Shown here one piece after another: positions 33,579 through 41,042 of a DNA stretch of 51,300 nt. The notes beneath the pieces are model-generated. The model was not told the origin of the DNA, made no database searches, and saw nothing but the letters and a program-made list of their open reading frames with translations. How positions within the stretch are numbered: the stretch's first letter is position 1; the number at the start of each line of letters is the position of its first letter. The stretch spans positions 68,939 through 120,238 of the forward strand of contig MHVH01000006.1 in assembly GCA_001825155.1 (NCBI GenBank), given 5' to 3'. Position numbers and translations under genes: made by a program. The stretch is from Candidatus Zambryskibacteria bacterium RIFCSPHIGHO2_01_FULL_46_25 (GTDB lineage: Bacteria > Patescibacteriota > Minisyncoccia > Phycocordibacterales > Zambryskibacteraceae).

Positions 33579-33872
33579 ATGCAGAAGCTAAATATAAAAC
33601 CGAATAATGTTCTCAAGGGACCTCGTATTACCGAGAAGGCCGCCATTTCCGCCGACAAGCACAATGTCTACGTTTTCGAGGTGGAGAAATTTGCTACTAA
33701 GGCATCTATCATCGCTTCCATCAGAGATGCTTACAAGGTAGTTCCGACAGATGTTCGCGTGGTAAACATTCCGGCGAGAAAAGTTATTGTTAGAGGCAAG
33801 AGAGGCGTGAAAAGTGCGGTTAAGAAAGCGTATGTCGCGCTCAAAAAAGGCGATAAGATAGAACTTCTATAA
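33579..33872 (+). CDS. rplW: Ribosomal protein L23 (uL23)
   Basis: A 97-residue protein. ATG 33579, one base after the rplD stop, gives the standard start with LKGPRITEKAAI, then YVFEVEKFATKASI and VNIPARKVIVRGKRG. It sits by the tunnel exit. It shares its last A with the rplB ATG (TAATG). Confidence 0.95.
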   Translation: MQKLNIKPNNVLKGPRITEKAAISADKHNVYVFEVEKFATKASIIASIRDAYKVVPTDVRVVNIPARKVIVRGKRGVKSAVKKAYVALKKGDKIELL

Positions 33873-34711
33873 TGAAACACTACAAGCCCACAACAAAATC
33901 CCGCCGCAACACCTCCGGCATCGATTATCGGAAGATTGTTACAACGAGCGAGCCGCATAAAGCTCTGACCAAGGGCTTCCACCGGGGCACAGGCAGGAAT
34001 AATACCGGACGCATCACCACTCGCCACAAGGGAGGCGGGCATAAGAGATTGCACCGGGATGTTGATTTCCTTTTCGACAAGTTCGACGTGCCATTTGTCA
34101 TAAATACGGTTGAGTATGATCCGAGCCGCTCGGGCTTCATCGGTCTCGTGACGTACAAAGATGGCGAGAAAAGATACACCCTTTTGCACAACAGCGCCAA
34201 GGTGGGAGATGAGAATGTTGTCTCCGAGAAAGCGCCCATAATCCCAGGCAACCGCATGCCTCTAGGCAATATGCTCGTGGGCACATTCGTTTACAACGTG
34301 GAGCTCAAGCATCGGGGTGGCGCCAAGCTTGCTCGTTCGGGCGGAAACTACGTGGAAATTCTCGCCAAGGACGGCGGTTACGTGGATGTGAAGCTTCCTT
34401 CAAGCGAAGTGAGGAAAGTGCCCGCCAACGCGTGGGCAACCATAGGCGAAGTTTCCAATAACGAAAACAGGCTCGTGAAGCTCGGTAAGGCCGGACGTTC
34501 ACGCTGGCTCGGCATCCGTCCGACCACCCGCGGCACAGCCATGAACCCTGTTGATCATCCGCACGGCGGAGGTGAAGGTAGACAGGGTCGCGGTCGCCGA
34601 CGCGCCATCTCTATCTACGGCAAGCCTACTGGCAAGGGTCAGAAGTCCCGCCGAGCCAAGAAATATTCAAACAAGTTTATTGTTAGTCGCAGAAGGGTAG
34701 GAAAACGCTAG
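33872..34711 (+). CDS. rplB: Ribosomal protein L2 (uL2)
   Basis: A 279-residue protein with GRNNTGRITTRHKGGGHKR, the peptidyl-transferase-proximal MNPVDHPHGGGEGR and a basic C-terminus. One-base overlap with rplW. The S10 cluster is interrupted after this gene; rpsS follows only 6.8 kb later. Confidence 0.97.
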   Translation: MKHYKPTTKSRRNTSGIDYRKIVTTSEPHKALTKGFHRGTGRNNTGRITTRHKGGGHKRLHRDVDFLFDKFDVPFVINTVEYDPSRSGFIGLVTYKDGEKRYTLLHNSAKVGDENVVSEKAPIIPGNRMPLGNMLVGTFVYNVELKHRGGAKLARSGGNYVEILAKDGGYVDVKLPSSEVRKVPANAWATIGEVSNNENRLVKLGKAGRSRWLGIRPTTRGTAMNPVDHPHGGGEGRQGRGRRRAISIYGKPTGKGQKSRRAKKYSNKFIVSRRRVGKR

Positions 34712-34743
34712 TAAATAATAAGTAGTAAATAGAAGTAACAAAG

Positions 34744-34768
34744 TTCCCATTAGGGGATTTTGTTTTGT
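34744..34768 (+). terminator. Weak terminator after rplB
   Basis: A short TCCC-ATTA-GGGGA hairpin followed by TTTTGTTTTG. Confidence 0.55.
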
Positions 34769-34828
34769 CAGAAATCACTACTCACATCGTCTCTTGCGTA
34801 TGTAGATACAATGTATATACTTATGCCA

Positions 34829-35062
34829 ATGACTACTAAAATACGCAAATGGGGCAACAGCGCTGCGGTGCGCATACCCAAAATAGCTATGCGTAAGGGC
34901 GGATTTCGCTATGGGAGTGAGGTAGAAATAACTCTCAAGCCTATCTACAATAAATACAATTTAGATGAGCTCATAGCTAGTATCAATCCAAAAAATCGAC
35001 ATCCGGAAACAGATTGGGGTCCTGACGTTGGTAAGGAAATTCTACCAGAATGGGGAGAGTAA
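34829..35062 (+). CDS. MazE-like AbrB-fold antitoxin
   Basis: A 77-residue protein starting MTTKIRKWGNSAAVRIPKIA, the classic MazE/AbrB swapped-hairpin DNA-binding motif, followed by a flexible acidic C-terminus ending in GKEILPEWGE that would block the toxin. ATG 34829 fits a TATACT box at 34816-34821 (leaderless). It overlaps the toxin gene by 13 bp. Confidence 0.9.
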   Translation: MTTKIRKWGNSAAVRIPKIAMRKGGFRYGSEVEITLKPIYNKYNLDELIASINPKNRHPETDWGPDVGKEILPEWGE

Positions 35063-35391
35063 ACTATATACCAGAGCGAGGGGATATCGTGTACACATCG
35101 TTTAGTCCCACAAAAGGTCACGAGCAAAGAGGTCGCCGTCCTGCATTAATATTGTCTACGCATGCCTACAATCTCCGTAGCCAACTGGCTATAATGTGTC
35201 CCGTCACCTCAACCATTAGAAATTCACTTTTCGAAGTGATCATCGAAACTCCAAAAGTTAAAGGAGTAATCTTAAGCGATCATGTCAGGTCAATGTCCTG
35301 GAAAATCAGAGGAGTGAAGTTTGTTTCCAAGTGTCCGGCAGATATTTTGCATGAAGTATCAGGTAAACTTGTAGTATTAATTCAAGGATAA
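35050..35391 (+). CDS. MazF/PemK-type endoribonuclease toxin
   Basis: A 113-residue toxin. Typical features: RGDIVYTSFSPTKGHEQRGRRPALILS (with GH and the active-site R), CPVTSTIRN (S/T-T motif), LSDHVRSMSW. MazF toxins cut mRNA at short sequences and are neutralised by the upstream MazE. The pair sits in the gap splitting the S10 operon. Confidence 0.92.
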   Translation: MGRVNYIPERGDIVYTSFSPTKGHEQRGRRPALILSTHAYNLRSQLAIMCPVTSTIRNSLFEVIIETPKVKGVILSDHVRSMSWKIRGVKFVSKCPADILHEVSGKLVVLIQG

Positions 35392-35404
35392 TAACTGGAA
35401 TAAT

Positions 35405-35433
35405 TTGACTGTCGCGCTCGGGTCTAATATTAT
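35405..35433 (+). promoter_or_regulatory. Promoter of the 112-residue gene
   Basis: TTGACT (35405-35410), 17 bp, TATTAT (35428-35433). Confidence 0.6.
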
Positions 35434-35478
35434 CTGGAAGGACTTTGTATAAACGCAATATTTTACGTTGGGGGGTAT

Positions 35479-35817
35479 ATGGAAAAATCGGAATTCCTGC
35501 GTGGGCTCATGAATGCCAAGGAAGCGTATCACAGAGATCGGATGACGGGCGTTCGGGCGGCGAGTGCTGCCGCGTGTGCGAAACAGTTCGGCATTTTGCC
35601 GAAGAGGGCGCACGAACGAAGTCCGATTCCGGCGGCGATCCGCAAGCTTCAAGCTCCCCGGAACTGCGGGAAGCTTACGATCGATGAGTATCTGATGATC
35701 GAAACGTGTTGGGAAGAGTTCCTGGCACAGACGATCTTCTGGCGGCGGGTTGCCCGCTGGCTGAGAATGCTCTTCTATCGGACTCCAGCGTCGGTGACTG
35801 TGAACATCCAGTCTTGA
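35479..35817 (+). CDS. Unknown 112-residue protein on a GC-rich cassette
   Basis: Start at 35479 follows GGGGGG at close SD distance. The N-terminal two thirds are Ala/Lys/Arg-rich and helical, then WEEFLAQTIFWRRVARWLRML forms an amphipathic or membrane-associated helix. No signal peptide and no recognised family. Own promoter and a very strong terminator; base composition contrasts with the flanking mazF and rplJ. Confidence 0.6.
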   Translation: MEKSEFLRGLMNAKEAYHRDRMTGVRAASAAACAKQFGILPKRAHERSPIPAAIRKLQAPRNCGKLTIDEYLMIETCWEEFLAQTIFWRRVARWLRMLFYRTPASVTVNIQS

Positions 35818-35820
35818 ATT

Positions 35821-35858
35821 CGGGCGGCGCCACACCGTGGCGCCGCCGTTGCTTTTTA
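35821..35858 (+). terminator. Strong terminator feeding into the rplJ promoter
   Basis: GGCGGCGCCAC-ACC-GTGGCGCCGCC followed by GTTGCTTTTTATAAT. The U-tract merges with a TATAAT box (35857-35862). Confidence 0.85.
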
Positions 35859-35862
35859 TAAT

Positions 35863-35976
35863 ATTTCCTGTAATGTATTCCTCGTAAGGTCAAAGATAGC
35901 TGGCATTCCATAAGTCCGGCCGAGATCAGAAACTCCTTTGCCTTATACGTGCGATTAACAGCTTTAGCTATTTTGA
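35863..35976 (+). promoter_or_regulatory. rplJ leader
   Basis: About 115 nt between the TATAAT and the rplJ ATG, with an imperfectly paired GC core (GGCATTCC, then AAGTCCGGCC) and a late AGCTTTAGCT hairpin followed by ATTTT. Its position fits the autogenous L10 leader of bacteria, but I could not confirm the kink-turn. Confidence 0.4.
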
Positions 35977-36465
35977 ATGGCTATAACAAAGCAGAAGAAA
36001 GAGGAGATAGTCGATAAGCTCAAGAGCGCTTTCAAGAGCGCCACTTCGGTTATCTTCGTGAACTTCAAAGGGCTCTCTGTCAGCAACACCACAAACCTGC
36101 GCCGCACTCTCAAAGAAGGAGGCGTATCTTATACTGTGGTCAAGAAGACTTTGACAGACAGAGCGCTCGACGCGGAGAAGTTTGAAGGTGACAAGCCTGA
36201 ATTACCGGGTGAACTCGCGCTCGCTTGGGGCGATGACCTCATCGCTCCCGCCCGCGAGGTGTACGACTTCATGAAGAAGTTTCCGGAGAATCTCAAGATT
36301 CTCGGAGGTATCTTCAAGGGCAAGTATGTCGCCGCGGAGGAAGTGCTTGAGATGGCGAAGATTCCGACGCTCGATGTGCTTCGGGGTAAGTTCGTGAACA
36401 TTGTGAACTCGCCAATTCAGCGATTTGCTATCGCACTGAATGAAATCGCTAAATTGCGCTCGTAA
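35977..36465 (+). CDS. rplJ: Ribosomal protein L10 (uL10)
   Basis: A 162-residue stalk-base protein. MAITKQKKEEIVDKLK, then VIFVNFKGLSVSNTTNLRR and VKKTLTDRAL are typical L10; the C-terminal helix that binds L7/L12 follows. Paired with rplL; rplA and rplK are not adjacent. Confidence 0.96.
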   Translation: MAITKQKKEEIVDKLKSAFKSATSVIFVNFKGLSVSNTTNLRRTLKEGGVSYTVVKKTLTDRALDAEKFEGDKPELPGELALAWGDDLIAPAREVYDFMKKFPENLKILGGIFKGKYVAAEEVLEMAKIPTLDVLRGKFVNIVNSPIQRFAIALNEIAKLRS

Positions 36466-36567
36466 TTATCAATTTACAATTCTCAATTTTCATTGAATTT
36501 CCAATGACCATTGAAAATTAAAAATTGATTGAAAATTCTAAATTAAAAATTGAAAATTAATAATCCC
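36466..36567. repeat. AT-rich repeated spacer between rplJ and rplL
   Basis: Degenerate direct and inverted copies of AATTTTCAATT/AATTGAAAATT fill the 102-nt spacer. It can fold into several weak hairpins and has no SD. Confidence 0.75.
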
Positions 36568-36936
36568 ATGTCAGACAAATTACAAAAAATTCTTACTGAA
36601 GTTGAAGGTCTCACTGTTCTTGAATTGAATGAACTGGTGAAGGCCTTCGAAGAGAAGTTCGGCGTCTCCGCCACGGCGGTAGCAGCTGGTCCGGCAGTAG
36701 CCGCGGGTCCCGCGGAGGAAGAGAAGTCGACAGCCGATGTCGAGCTCACCGATGGTGGTGCCAATAAGATTGCCGTCATCAAGGTGGTCAAGGAAGTGCT
36801 TGCTCTCGGTCTCAAGGAAGCCAAAGACCTTGTCGATGCCGTTCCCTCTATGCTCAAAGCGGGTATGAAGAAAGAAGAAGCCGCCGAATTGAAGAAGAGA
36901 ATAGAAGAAGCGGGTGGAAAGGTAACATTGAAATAA
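36568..36936 (+). CDS. rplL: Ribosomal protein L7/L12 (bL12)
   Basis: A 122-residue stalk protein. ATG 36568 gives [20 protein letters not shown]; then an Ala/Gly hinge, then [32 protein letters not shown], the conserved C-terminal factor-binding domain, ending AGGKVTLK. Confidence 0.97.
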   Translation: MSDKLQKILTEVEGLTVLELNELVKAFEEKFGVSATAVAAGPAVAAGPAEEEKSTADVELTDGGANKIAVIKVVKEVLALGLKEAKDLVDAVPSMLKAGMKKEEAAELKKRIEEAGGKVTLK

Positions 36937-36959
36937 CACACAGGATTTTCCTGTATAGA

Positions 36960-36995
36960 GAAAAGCACTACGATATATCGTAGTGCTTTTCAACT
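36960..36995. terminator. Terminator after rplL
   Basis: GAAAAGCACTACGAT and ATCGTAGTGCTTTTC arms form a symmetrical hairpin usable in both directions (A and T runs inside the arms). Confidence 0.85.
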
Positions 36996-36999
36996 TCAT

Positions 37000-37326
37000 T
37001 TAAGAGTGGTCCTTAACTATGGCTAGACGTTCAGCCAAGTCTTCGAGAAAAGTCAGTAGCAACTCGCTTGCTGTAAAAGTTGTACCAGCTGGCACGTAAT
37101 TTCTATCGAAAGATAATCGTGATAGAACAACCTCGTAATCTTGTTTGAAATTACGTGGGCCAGGAATTTTTAAGCAGAATTTTTTGTCACCCCTTTCACC
37201 TCTGTTCGATAATTCGATCATTTCTTGACCTCCTGCAAGACCGAGCAAGTTTTTGGCAAGCAATTTCTCCAGTTCGCTCAGCTCATCTAAATTCAGATTG
37301 AGGCCTTTTAGAGTTTGGTGAATCAT
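37000..37326 (-). CDS. Unknown 108-residue protein under a SAM-type riboswitch
   Basis: Start at 37326, preceded by GGAGAAGAAA (SD). The protein begins MIHQTLKGLNLNLDELSELE, then LLAKNLLGLAGGQEMIELS, and has a mixed C-terminal half (DYEVVLSRLSFDRN; ASELLLTFLEDLAERL). It is soluble; no family recognised. Its leader holds a SAM-clan riboswitch (37386-37515) and a terminator-like hairpin (37343-37370), so expression should depend on S-adenosylmethionine. That points to a role in methionine/SAM economy, by inference only. Confidence 0.65.
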   Translation of the reverse strand: MIHQTLKGLNLNLDELSELEKLLAKNLLGLAGGQEMIELSNRGERGDKKFCLKIPGPRNFKQDYEVVLSRLSFDRNYVPAGTTFTASELLLTFLEDLAERLAIVKDHS

Positions 37327-37342
37327 TTTCTTCTCCAGCAAA

Positions 37343-37370
37343 GCAAAACCGCCGATATGGCGGTTTTGCG
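37343..37370 (-). terminator. Expression-platform hairpin of the riboswitch
   Basis: Read leftward, GCAAAACCGCC-ATATC-GGCGGTTTTGC followed by TTTGCT, about 16-20 nt after the riboswitch core and just before the SD. It fits an intrinsic terminator. Confidence 0.65.
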
Positions 37371-37385
37371 AATTAGGCTTCCACC

Positions 37386-37515
37386 TCCACATCATCTCTC
37401 CTCGGGTCCACCTTTGCTAAAGCTTCGGCGGGACAAGGCTGAATGGAGCACCCAACTCAATGGGTTGCTGGAGCGTCACAGGGTCAGTACCCTCGGCTCA
37501 CTCTTGATAATATGA
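37386..37515 (-). promoter_or_regulatory. SAM-I-like (S-box clan) riboswitch
   Basis: On the minus strand: ATTATCAAGAG, GAGGGT-ACTG-ACCC, TGTGACGCTC, CAGCAACCC-ATTGA-GTTGGGTGCT and GAGAGATGATG, in the S-box order: P1 5' strand, P2 with kink-turn, GCAACC, P3, GGTGC, P1 3' strand. P1 (CATATTATC with GATGATGTG) pairs over 9 bp with G-U pairs. The J3/4 bases (CTCCATTC) depart from the S-box consensus (CTAAATCC), so it may be a variant class. Binds SAM and turns the downstream gene off, by family knowledge. Confidence 0.75.
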
Positions 37516-37538
37516 AATTGTGAAAGAACAACACTACT

Positions 37539-37566
37539 ATAGTAGCTGACGTAATAGGATTGTCAA
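37539..37566 (-). promoter_or_regulatory. Promoter of the riboswitch transcript
   Basis: On the minus strand TTGACA (37566-37561), 16 bp, TACTAT (37544-37539), placing the transcript start about 15 nt before P1. Confidence 0.6.
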
Positions 37567-37580
37567 TTCGTCATAAGACT

Positions 37581-37599
37581 TGACATGTCATGGTACAAT
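37581..37599 (+). promoter_or_regulatory. Operator-like palindrome and -10 of hicB
   Basis: TGACATGTCA (37581-37590) is a perfect palindrome next to TACAAT (37594-37599), 6 bases before the hicB ATG. A likely autorepression site. Confidence 0.5.
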
Positions 37600-37605
37600 A
37601 GCAAC

Positions 37606-37935
37606 ATGAACATACAACAGGCTAAGGCCAACCTGGAAAAATTCCTGGGGGATAGGATGTTAACTTTCTCTATCATGAAGTATCAAAATGGTGAGTGGGT
37701 GGCTGAATGCAACGAGCTTCCAGCCATTATGACCGGAGGTATGGGGGACGACGTTGCTGAAATGGACAGAATGATAAGAGACGCCATTCTTACAGCAGCA
37801 GGAATCGATCCAAAATATTCTCAACAGGTTCTGAGGTTTGTTGATCTAAAAAGCCCCTTCCGCTGGGGTACAAACTTGTTCTCCCATTCATCAATGAGGA
37901 CTGCCGAGCGGGAAGCGGAGTATGTCATCGCCTAA
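37606..37935 (+). CDS. HicB-like antitoxin
   Basis: A 109-residue protein. FSIMKYQNGEWVAECNELPAIMTGG is the HicB partial RNase H-like fold, followed by a helix MDRMIRDAILTAAG; the C-terminal part would hold the DNA-binding segment. ATG 37606 is leaderless behind TACAAT. It overlaps the toxin gene by 14 bp. Gene order (antitoxin first) is the reverse of E. coli hicAB. Confidence 0.75.
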   Translation: MNIQQAKANLEKFLGDRMLTFSIMKYQNGEWVAECNELPAIMTGGMGDDVAEMDRMIRDAILTAAGIDPKYSQQVLRFVDLKSPFRWGTNLFSHSSMRTAEREAEYVIA

Positions 37936-38251
37936 CCTCCACTCAAGCATAAAATTAGCCGAGGGGAAATTAGTGGATAGAATTAAGGGATGTACACAAA
38001 AAGATTGGATAAAAGCTTGTGAAAGGCTCGGTCTTTGTGTGTTACCTAACGCTGGGAGAGGTTCCCATTGTGCTGTATACAAAGACAATACCTGTCCACC
38101 AGAAGATAGCAGTTGCTGTGTCGTGACCATACCTCAGAATGTTTACCCAAATTTTCAAAGAGATTTAGTAAAGAAAGTTGTTGCGTACGGATTAGCAAGC
38201 GGAAAGTATACTGAAGGAGATGTTTGGAAGGCTCTGGGGGTGAAAAAATGA
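37922..38251 (+). CDS. HicA-like mRNA interferase toxin
   Basis: A 109-residue double-stranded-RNA-binding-like protein: KDWIKACERLGLCVLPNAGRGSHCAVYK carries the catalytic His in GSH, then CCVVTIPQNVYPNFQRDLVKKVV. HicA toxins cleave mRNA and tmRNA; here it is controlled by the overlapping HicB-like gene. Longer than typical HicA (~60-80). Confidence 0.75.
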   Translation: MSSPNLHSSIKLAEGKLVDRIKGCTQKDWIKACERLGLCVLPNAGRGSHCAVYKDNTCPPEDSSCCVVTIPQNVYPNFQRDLVKKVVAYGLASGKYTEGDVWKALGVKK

Positions 38252-38255
38252 ATCA

Positions 38256-38284
38256 AAAACCGCGCATTGCGCGGTTTTTGTTTG
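38256..38284 (+). terminator. Terminator of the hicBA-like pair
   Basis: AAACCGCGC-AT-TGCGCGGTTT followed by TTGTTT. Confidence 0.85.
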
Positions 38285-38308
38285 GGGGTACAATACGGGC
38301 ATAACAAC

Positions 38309-38884
38309 ATGAAGTCAGTTTCCTTAATTTTCGGCGGGGAGGCGAAGGTAAAAATTATGAGACTCTTCATATTCAACCCCGGATTGACTCTCTCGGCATC
38401 CGAGGTTTCCCACAGAGCCAAGGAGCGGTCCGAAACGGCCAGGCGCGAACTCAATAATTTGTCTAAAGCGGGTCTTATCAAAAGGCGAGCCAGAGGCTAC
38501 GTTCTCAACCCTACGTATATCTATCTTCCGGCTATCGGGAACTTCCTAGTTGACGCCACCCCCATGTCGGAGAAGGAGATAGTGAAGAAACTTAGCCGAG
38601 CGGGTAACATAAAACTCGTTCTTATTTCCGGAGTCTTTCTCCATGACCCGGACTCTAGGGTGGATATGCTTGTGGTAGGAGATGACATTAGCCAAGCGAG
38701 ACTAAATCACGTCATTGGTTCTATAGAAGCGGAACTTGGTAAGGAATTGCGCTACGCCGCCTTTGAAACAGCTGACTTCCAGTACCGCATGGGTGTGTAC
38801 GATAAGCTCATACGCGACATCCTAGATGCCCGCCACAGACTTATTCTCAACAAACTAGGGCTAGAAATCGCAAAGAAGGCGTAA
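38309..38884 (+). CDS. Winged-helix regulator with nucleotidyltransferase-like domain
   Basis: A 191-residue protein. The first ~75 residues form a winged helix (LTLSASEVSHRAKERSETARRELNNLSKAGLI, then KRRARGYVLN). The rest looks like a degenerate nucleotidyltransferase: LVLISGVFLHDPDSRVDMLVVGDDI, with GVF for GS and DSRVDMLVV for the DxD strand. Such fusions are common in CPR genomes, with unknown targets. ATG 38309 is chosen because the earlier in-frame start overlaps the hic terminator and TACAAT (38287-38292) precedes it. Confidence 0.75.
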   Translation: MKSVSLIFGGEAKVKIMRLFIFNPGLTLSASEVSHRAKERSETARRELNNLSKAGLIKRRARGYVLNPTYIYLPAIGNFLVDATPMSEKEIVKKLSRAGNIKLVLISGVFLHDPDSRVDMLVVGDDISQARLNHVIGSIEAELGKELRYAAFETADFQYRMGVYDKLIRDILDARHRLILNKLGLEIAKKA

Positions 38885-38988
38885 TTGTTGTCCACAGGGC
38901 TAAAATATCCTTTATTTACACGGTGTATAATATTTACATACCCCTTTTAAAGTGGTAATTAGCAGTTAAAGTCATTCCGTCTAGACAT

Positions 38989-39681
38989 ATGTTATTAAAT
39001 ACATGGAGCGAAGTTTTGCAACTCTCTTTCCAGAACCTCTGGGTGGGAGTAGTCAACTTCGTCCCGAATCTTGTAATCGCGATTGTCATTCTCGTCCTCG
39101 GCTGGCTCATAGGAGCTCTCCTCGGACGCGCTATCGCGCAGGTGTTCAAGTCTCTTAAGGTCGACGAAGGACTTCGTCGCGCCGGCCTTGAGTCATTCCT
39201 TCGTCGCGGAGGCGTGAATCTCGATTCCGGAGAATTCATCGGCGCTCTGGTAAAGTGGTTTGTGATTGTAATGTTCCTGGTTGCGGCTTTCGACATTTTG
39301 GGCCTGGTCCAGGTAAACCTCTTCCTCCAGGAAGTCGTACTTGGCTACTTGCCCCGCGTACTCGCCGCAGCCCTAGTGCTCCTGGTAGCCGGTGTTGTGG
39401 GTGATGTTACCGGCCGAGTAGTAGTTACGGCCGCCCGCACAGCAGGCGTACACTCCGCTCACTTCGCCGGCGCTATCGCCAAGTGGGCCATCTGGATCTT
39501 CGCGATCCTGGTTGCTCTCTCACAGCTCGGCATCGCAGCCGCCTTCAGCCAGACTCTCTTTACTGGCATCGTCATCGCTCTCTCGCTTGCTCTAGGCCTC
39601 TCCTTTGGTCTTGGCGGACAAGAGGCAGCCGGTCGCTTCATCGAACGCCTTAGAGGCGAGATGAGCGGCAGGAACCAATAA
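38989..39681 (+). CDS. Conserved TM-helix (MscS-related) membrane protein
   Basis: A 230-residue protein with about five membrane helices in two repeats, each containing a Gly/Ala-rich helix (VIAIVILVLGWLIGALLGRA; RVLAAALVLLVAGVVGDVTG), and the last one reading LGLSFGLGGQEAAGRFIERLR, which resembles the pore helix of MscS relatives. It lacks the cytoplasmic MscS vestibule. Likely a small-conductance channel or helper. TATAAT near 38930 and the terminator at 39719 make it a single-gene unit. Confidence 0.75.
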   Translation: MLLNTWSEVLQLSFQNLWVGVVNFVPNLVIAIVILVLGWLIGALLGRAIAQVFKSLKVDEGLRRAGLESFLRRGGVNLDSGEFIGALVKWFVIVMFLVAAFDILGLVQVNLFLQEVVLGYLPRVLAAALVLLVAGVVGDVTGRVVVTAARTAGVHSAHFAGAIAKWAIWIFAILVALSQLGIAAAFSQTLFTGIVIALSLALGLSFGLGGQEAAGRFIERLRGEMSGRNQ

Positions 39682-39718
39682 TCTGGTATTAATCTAGCTA
39701 GGTAATACCGAGAATAGG

Positions 39719-39748
39719 CAAAACCCCGCTATTGGCGGGGTTTTGCTA
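39719..39748 (+). terminator. Terminator of the TM-helix protein gene
   Basis: CAAAACCCCGC-TATT-GGCGGGGTTTTG. Confidence 0.9.
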
Positions 39749-39827
39749 TATTGTCCATCGCGCTAGGGGATTTTGCTGGAAATTATATATTTGATCACCC
39801 TAATTAAAAATGGGGTATAATTATTAT

Positions 39828-40304
39828 ATGGATATTTTAAAGGCAAAAGATGTAGCCAGTTTTCTTATCGACCTGTCTTTAAAAGAGGGGGCTGATAAAG
39901 GTCTGCCTACTCCTGAAGGCATAACAAATTTGAAACTACAAAAGTTGCTTTACTTTGCACAAGCTTCGCATATGGCACTTTTTAATAAACCACTTTTTAC
40001 TGAAAAGATTGAAGCTTGGAAATGGGGCCCAGTTATTCCTTCAATTTATCATCACTATTCAAGCAACAAGAATAAACCATTGCCCCTAGATAAATCTTTT
40101 AAGGGAATCGATAACGATAAAAAATCAGAGTTTATTAAGGGAGTATGGGATTTGTTCGGCAAATACTCTGCTATTGAACTTATGAAAATAACTCACAAGC
40201 ATAAACCATGGATTGAAGCTTTTCAAAAAGGTAGTGGAACTACTATTGAAAATAGTGTATTGAGAAGCTACTACAAAAATCTGTTTACGCTTGCGAATGA
40301 ATAG
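39828..40304 (+). CDS. Panacea-domain (DUF4065/SocA) antitoxin
   Basis: A 158-residue protein with the Panacea signature ITNLKLQKLLYFAQASHMAL, then IEAWKWGPVIPSIYHHY. Panacea proteins are antitoxins for many unrelated toxins. ATG 39828 follows TATAAT (39814-39819) by 8 nt (leaderless). AT-rich. It overlaps the next gene by 8 bp, the usual antitoxin-toxin linkage. Confidence 0.85.
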   Translation: MDILKAKDVASFLIDLSLKEGADKGLPTPEGITNLKLQKLLYFAQASHMALFNKPLFTEKIEAWKWGPVIPSIYHHYSSNKNKPLPLDKSFKGIDNDKKSEFIKGVWDLFGKYSAIELMKITHKHKPWIEAFQKGSGTTIENSVLRSYYKNLFTLANE

Positions 40305-40728
40305 GAATAAACCTTATTTAAAAGGAAGTATTGGCGAGAGTAGAGAAGGCATACTTCAAGCCCAAGTTGCTCCAGCCCACTTTGAAAGTCCCATAAGGTT
40401 CAGTTTTCGTCATTGCAAAACACACAAAAATTGGTGTATTAGAAACCTTGGAAAGTCTCACTTAGAAAGGTTGTATGCCACATTGGGAAAGTTTGAGGAT
40501 ATGACTTTTAAAGATGTTATTGGCATGAGGCATGATAAAGGATTTAGTATTGAGAAAAAAGACAGTTTCAATGCAAATCTTTTTGCTGATACAGACGCAG
40601 ATTTTAGCACCTACCTCCACTTCAGAGTAAATGGTGCACCAACTATAGTTAGGGTATTTGGTGCACTAAAGGGAAGCCTCTGCTATATATTAGGAATAGA
40701 CCCCGATGGGAGTGTAAATCATGACTAA
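40297..40728 (+). CDS. Putative toxin partner of the Panacea antitoxin
   Basis: A 143-residue basic protein starting at ATG 40297 inside the end of the antitoxin gene. It has paired His/Cys near the start (FRHCKTHKNWC), a FKDVIGMRHDKGF segment and a beta-rich C-terminus (TIVRVFGALKGSLCYILGIDPDG). I do not recognise the toxin family; the role is inferred from overlap with a Panacea gene. The Phe-Gly...Tyr-Ile-Leu-Gly-Ile-Asp end resembles small toxin folds. Confidence 0.65.
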   Translation: MNRNKPYLKGSIGESREGILQAQVAPAHFESPIRFSFRHCKTHKNWCIRNLGKSHLERLYATLGKFEDMTFKDVIGMRHDKGFSIEKKDSFNANLFADTDADFSTYLHFRVNGAPTIVRVFGALKGSLCYILGIDPDGSVNHD

Positions 40729-40738
40729 AAGTGCACTC

Positions 40739-40775
40739 GATAGGATTTGAACCCACAAATCCTATCTTTCTTTTT
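40739..40775 (+). terminator. Terminator with tRNA T-arm-like sequence
   Basis: GATAGGATTTG-AACCCA-CAAATCCTATC then TTTCTTTTT. The left arm plus loop (GTGCACTCGATAGGATTTGA continuing ACCCAC) reads on the minus strand like the T-arm and 3' acceptor of a tRNA, but no tRNA body exists. Confidence 0.8.
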
Positions 40776-40801
40776 ATGGTGTGGTAATGTAAAATGGGTA
40801 G

Positions 40802-40966
40802 ATGGAATGGATTTTGATAATTTTGGTCGGGGCCATTTTATTTGCCATCAGTGATTTGAATAAAAAGATAAATGCTCTGCATGAATTGCTAGAAGAATGG
40901 AGAAGTGGATGGGAAGATGCACATCCAGGATCTGATTTTGATGGTATAGACTTCCCCAGCGCCTAG
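40802..40966 (+). CDS. 54-residue small membrane protein
   Basis: ATG 40802 to TAG 40964-40966. MEWILIILVGAILFAI is a membrane helix; SDLNKKINALHELLEEW is a likely coiled coil; the tail is acidic (DAHPGSDFDGIDFP). TAAAAT about 7 bases before the ATG suggests leaderless expression. It follows the Panacea pair but beyond a terminator. Function unknown. Confidence 0.55.
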   Translation: MEWILIILVGAILFAISDLNKKINALHELLEEWRSGWEDAHPGSDFDGIDFPSA

Positions 40967-41007
40967 AGGTCGGAGTAACTTTGTATATAGTTCCCGCCTT
41001 GCTTTAC

Positions 41008-41036
41008 TTGACAAAAAAGTTGTTTGGGTGTATGAT
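41008..41036 (+). promoter_or_regulatory. Strong sigma70 promoter of a noncoding transcript
   Basis: TTGACA (41008-41013), 17 bp, TATGAT (41031-41036) with TGGGTG before it. Confidence 0.85.
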
Positions 41037-41042
41037 AAACAT

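Noticed and set aside
40732-40775. tRNA gene on the minus strand (T-arm and acceptor-like sequence)
   Set aside because: The 3' part looks like a tRNA, but no D-arm, anticodon arm or matching 5' acceptor follows. The sequence is a perfect hairpin with a T-run, so it is called a terminator; at most it is a tRNA-end remnant.
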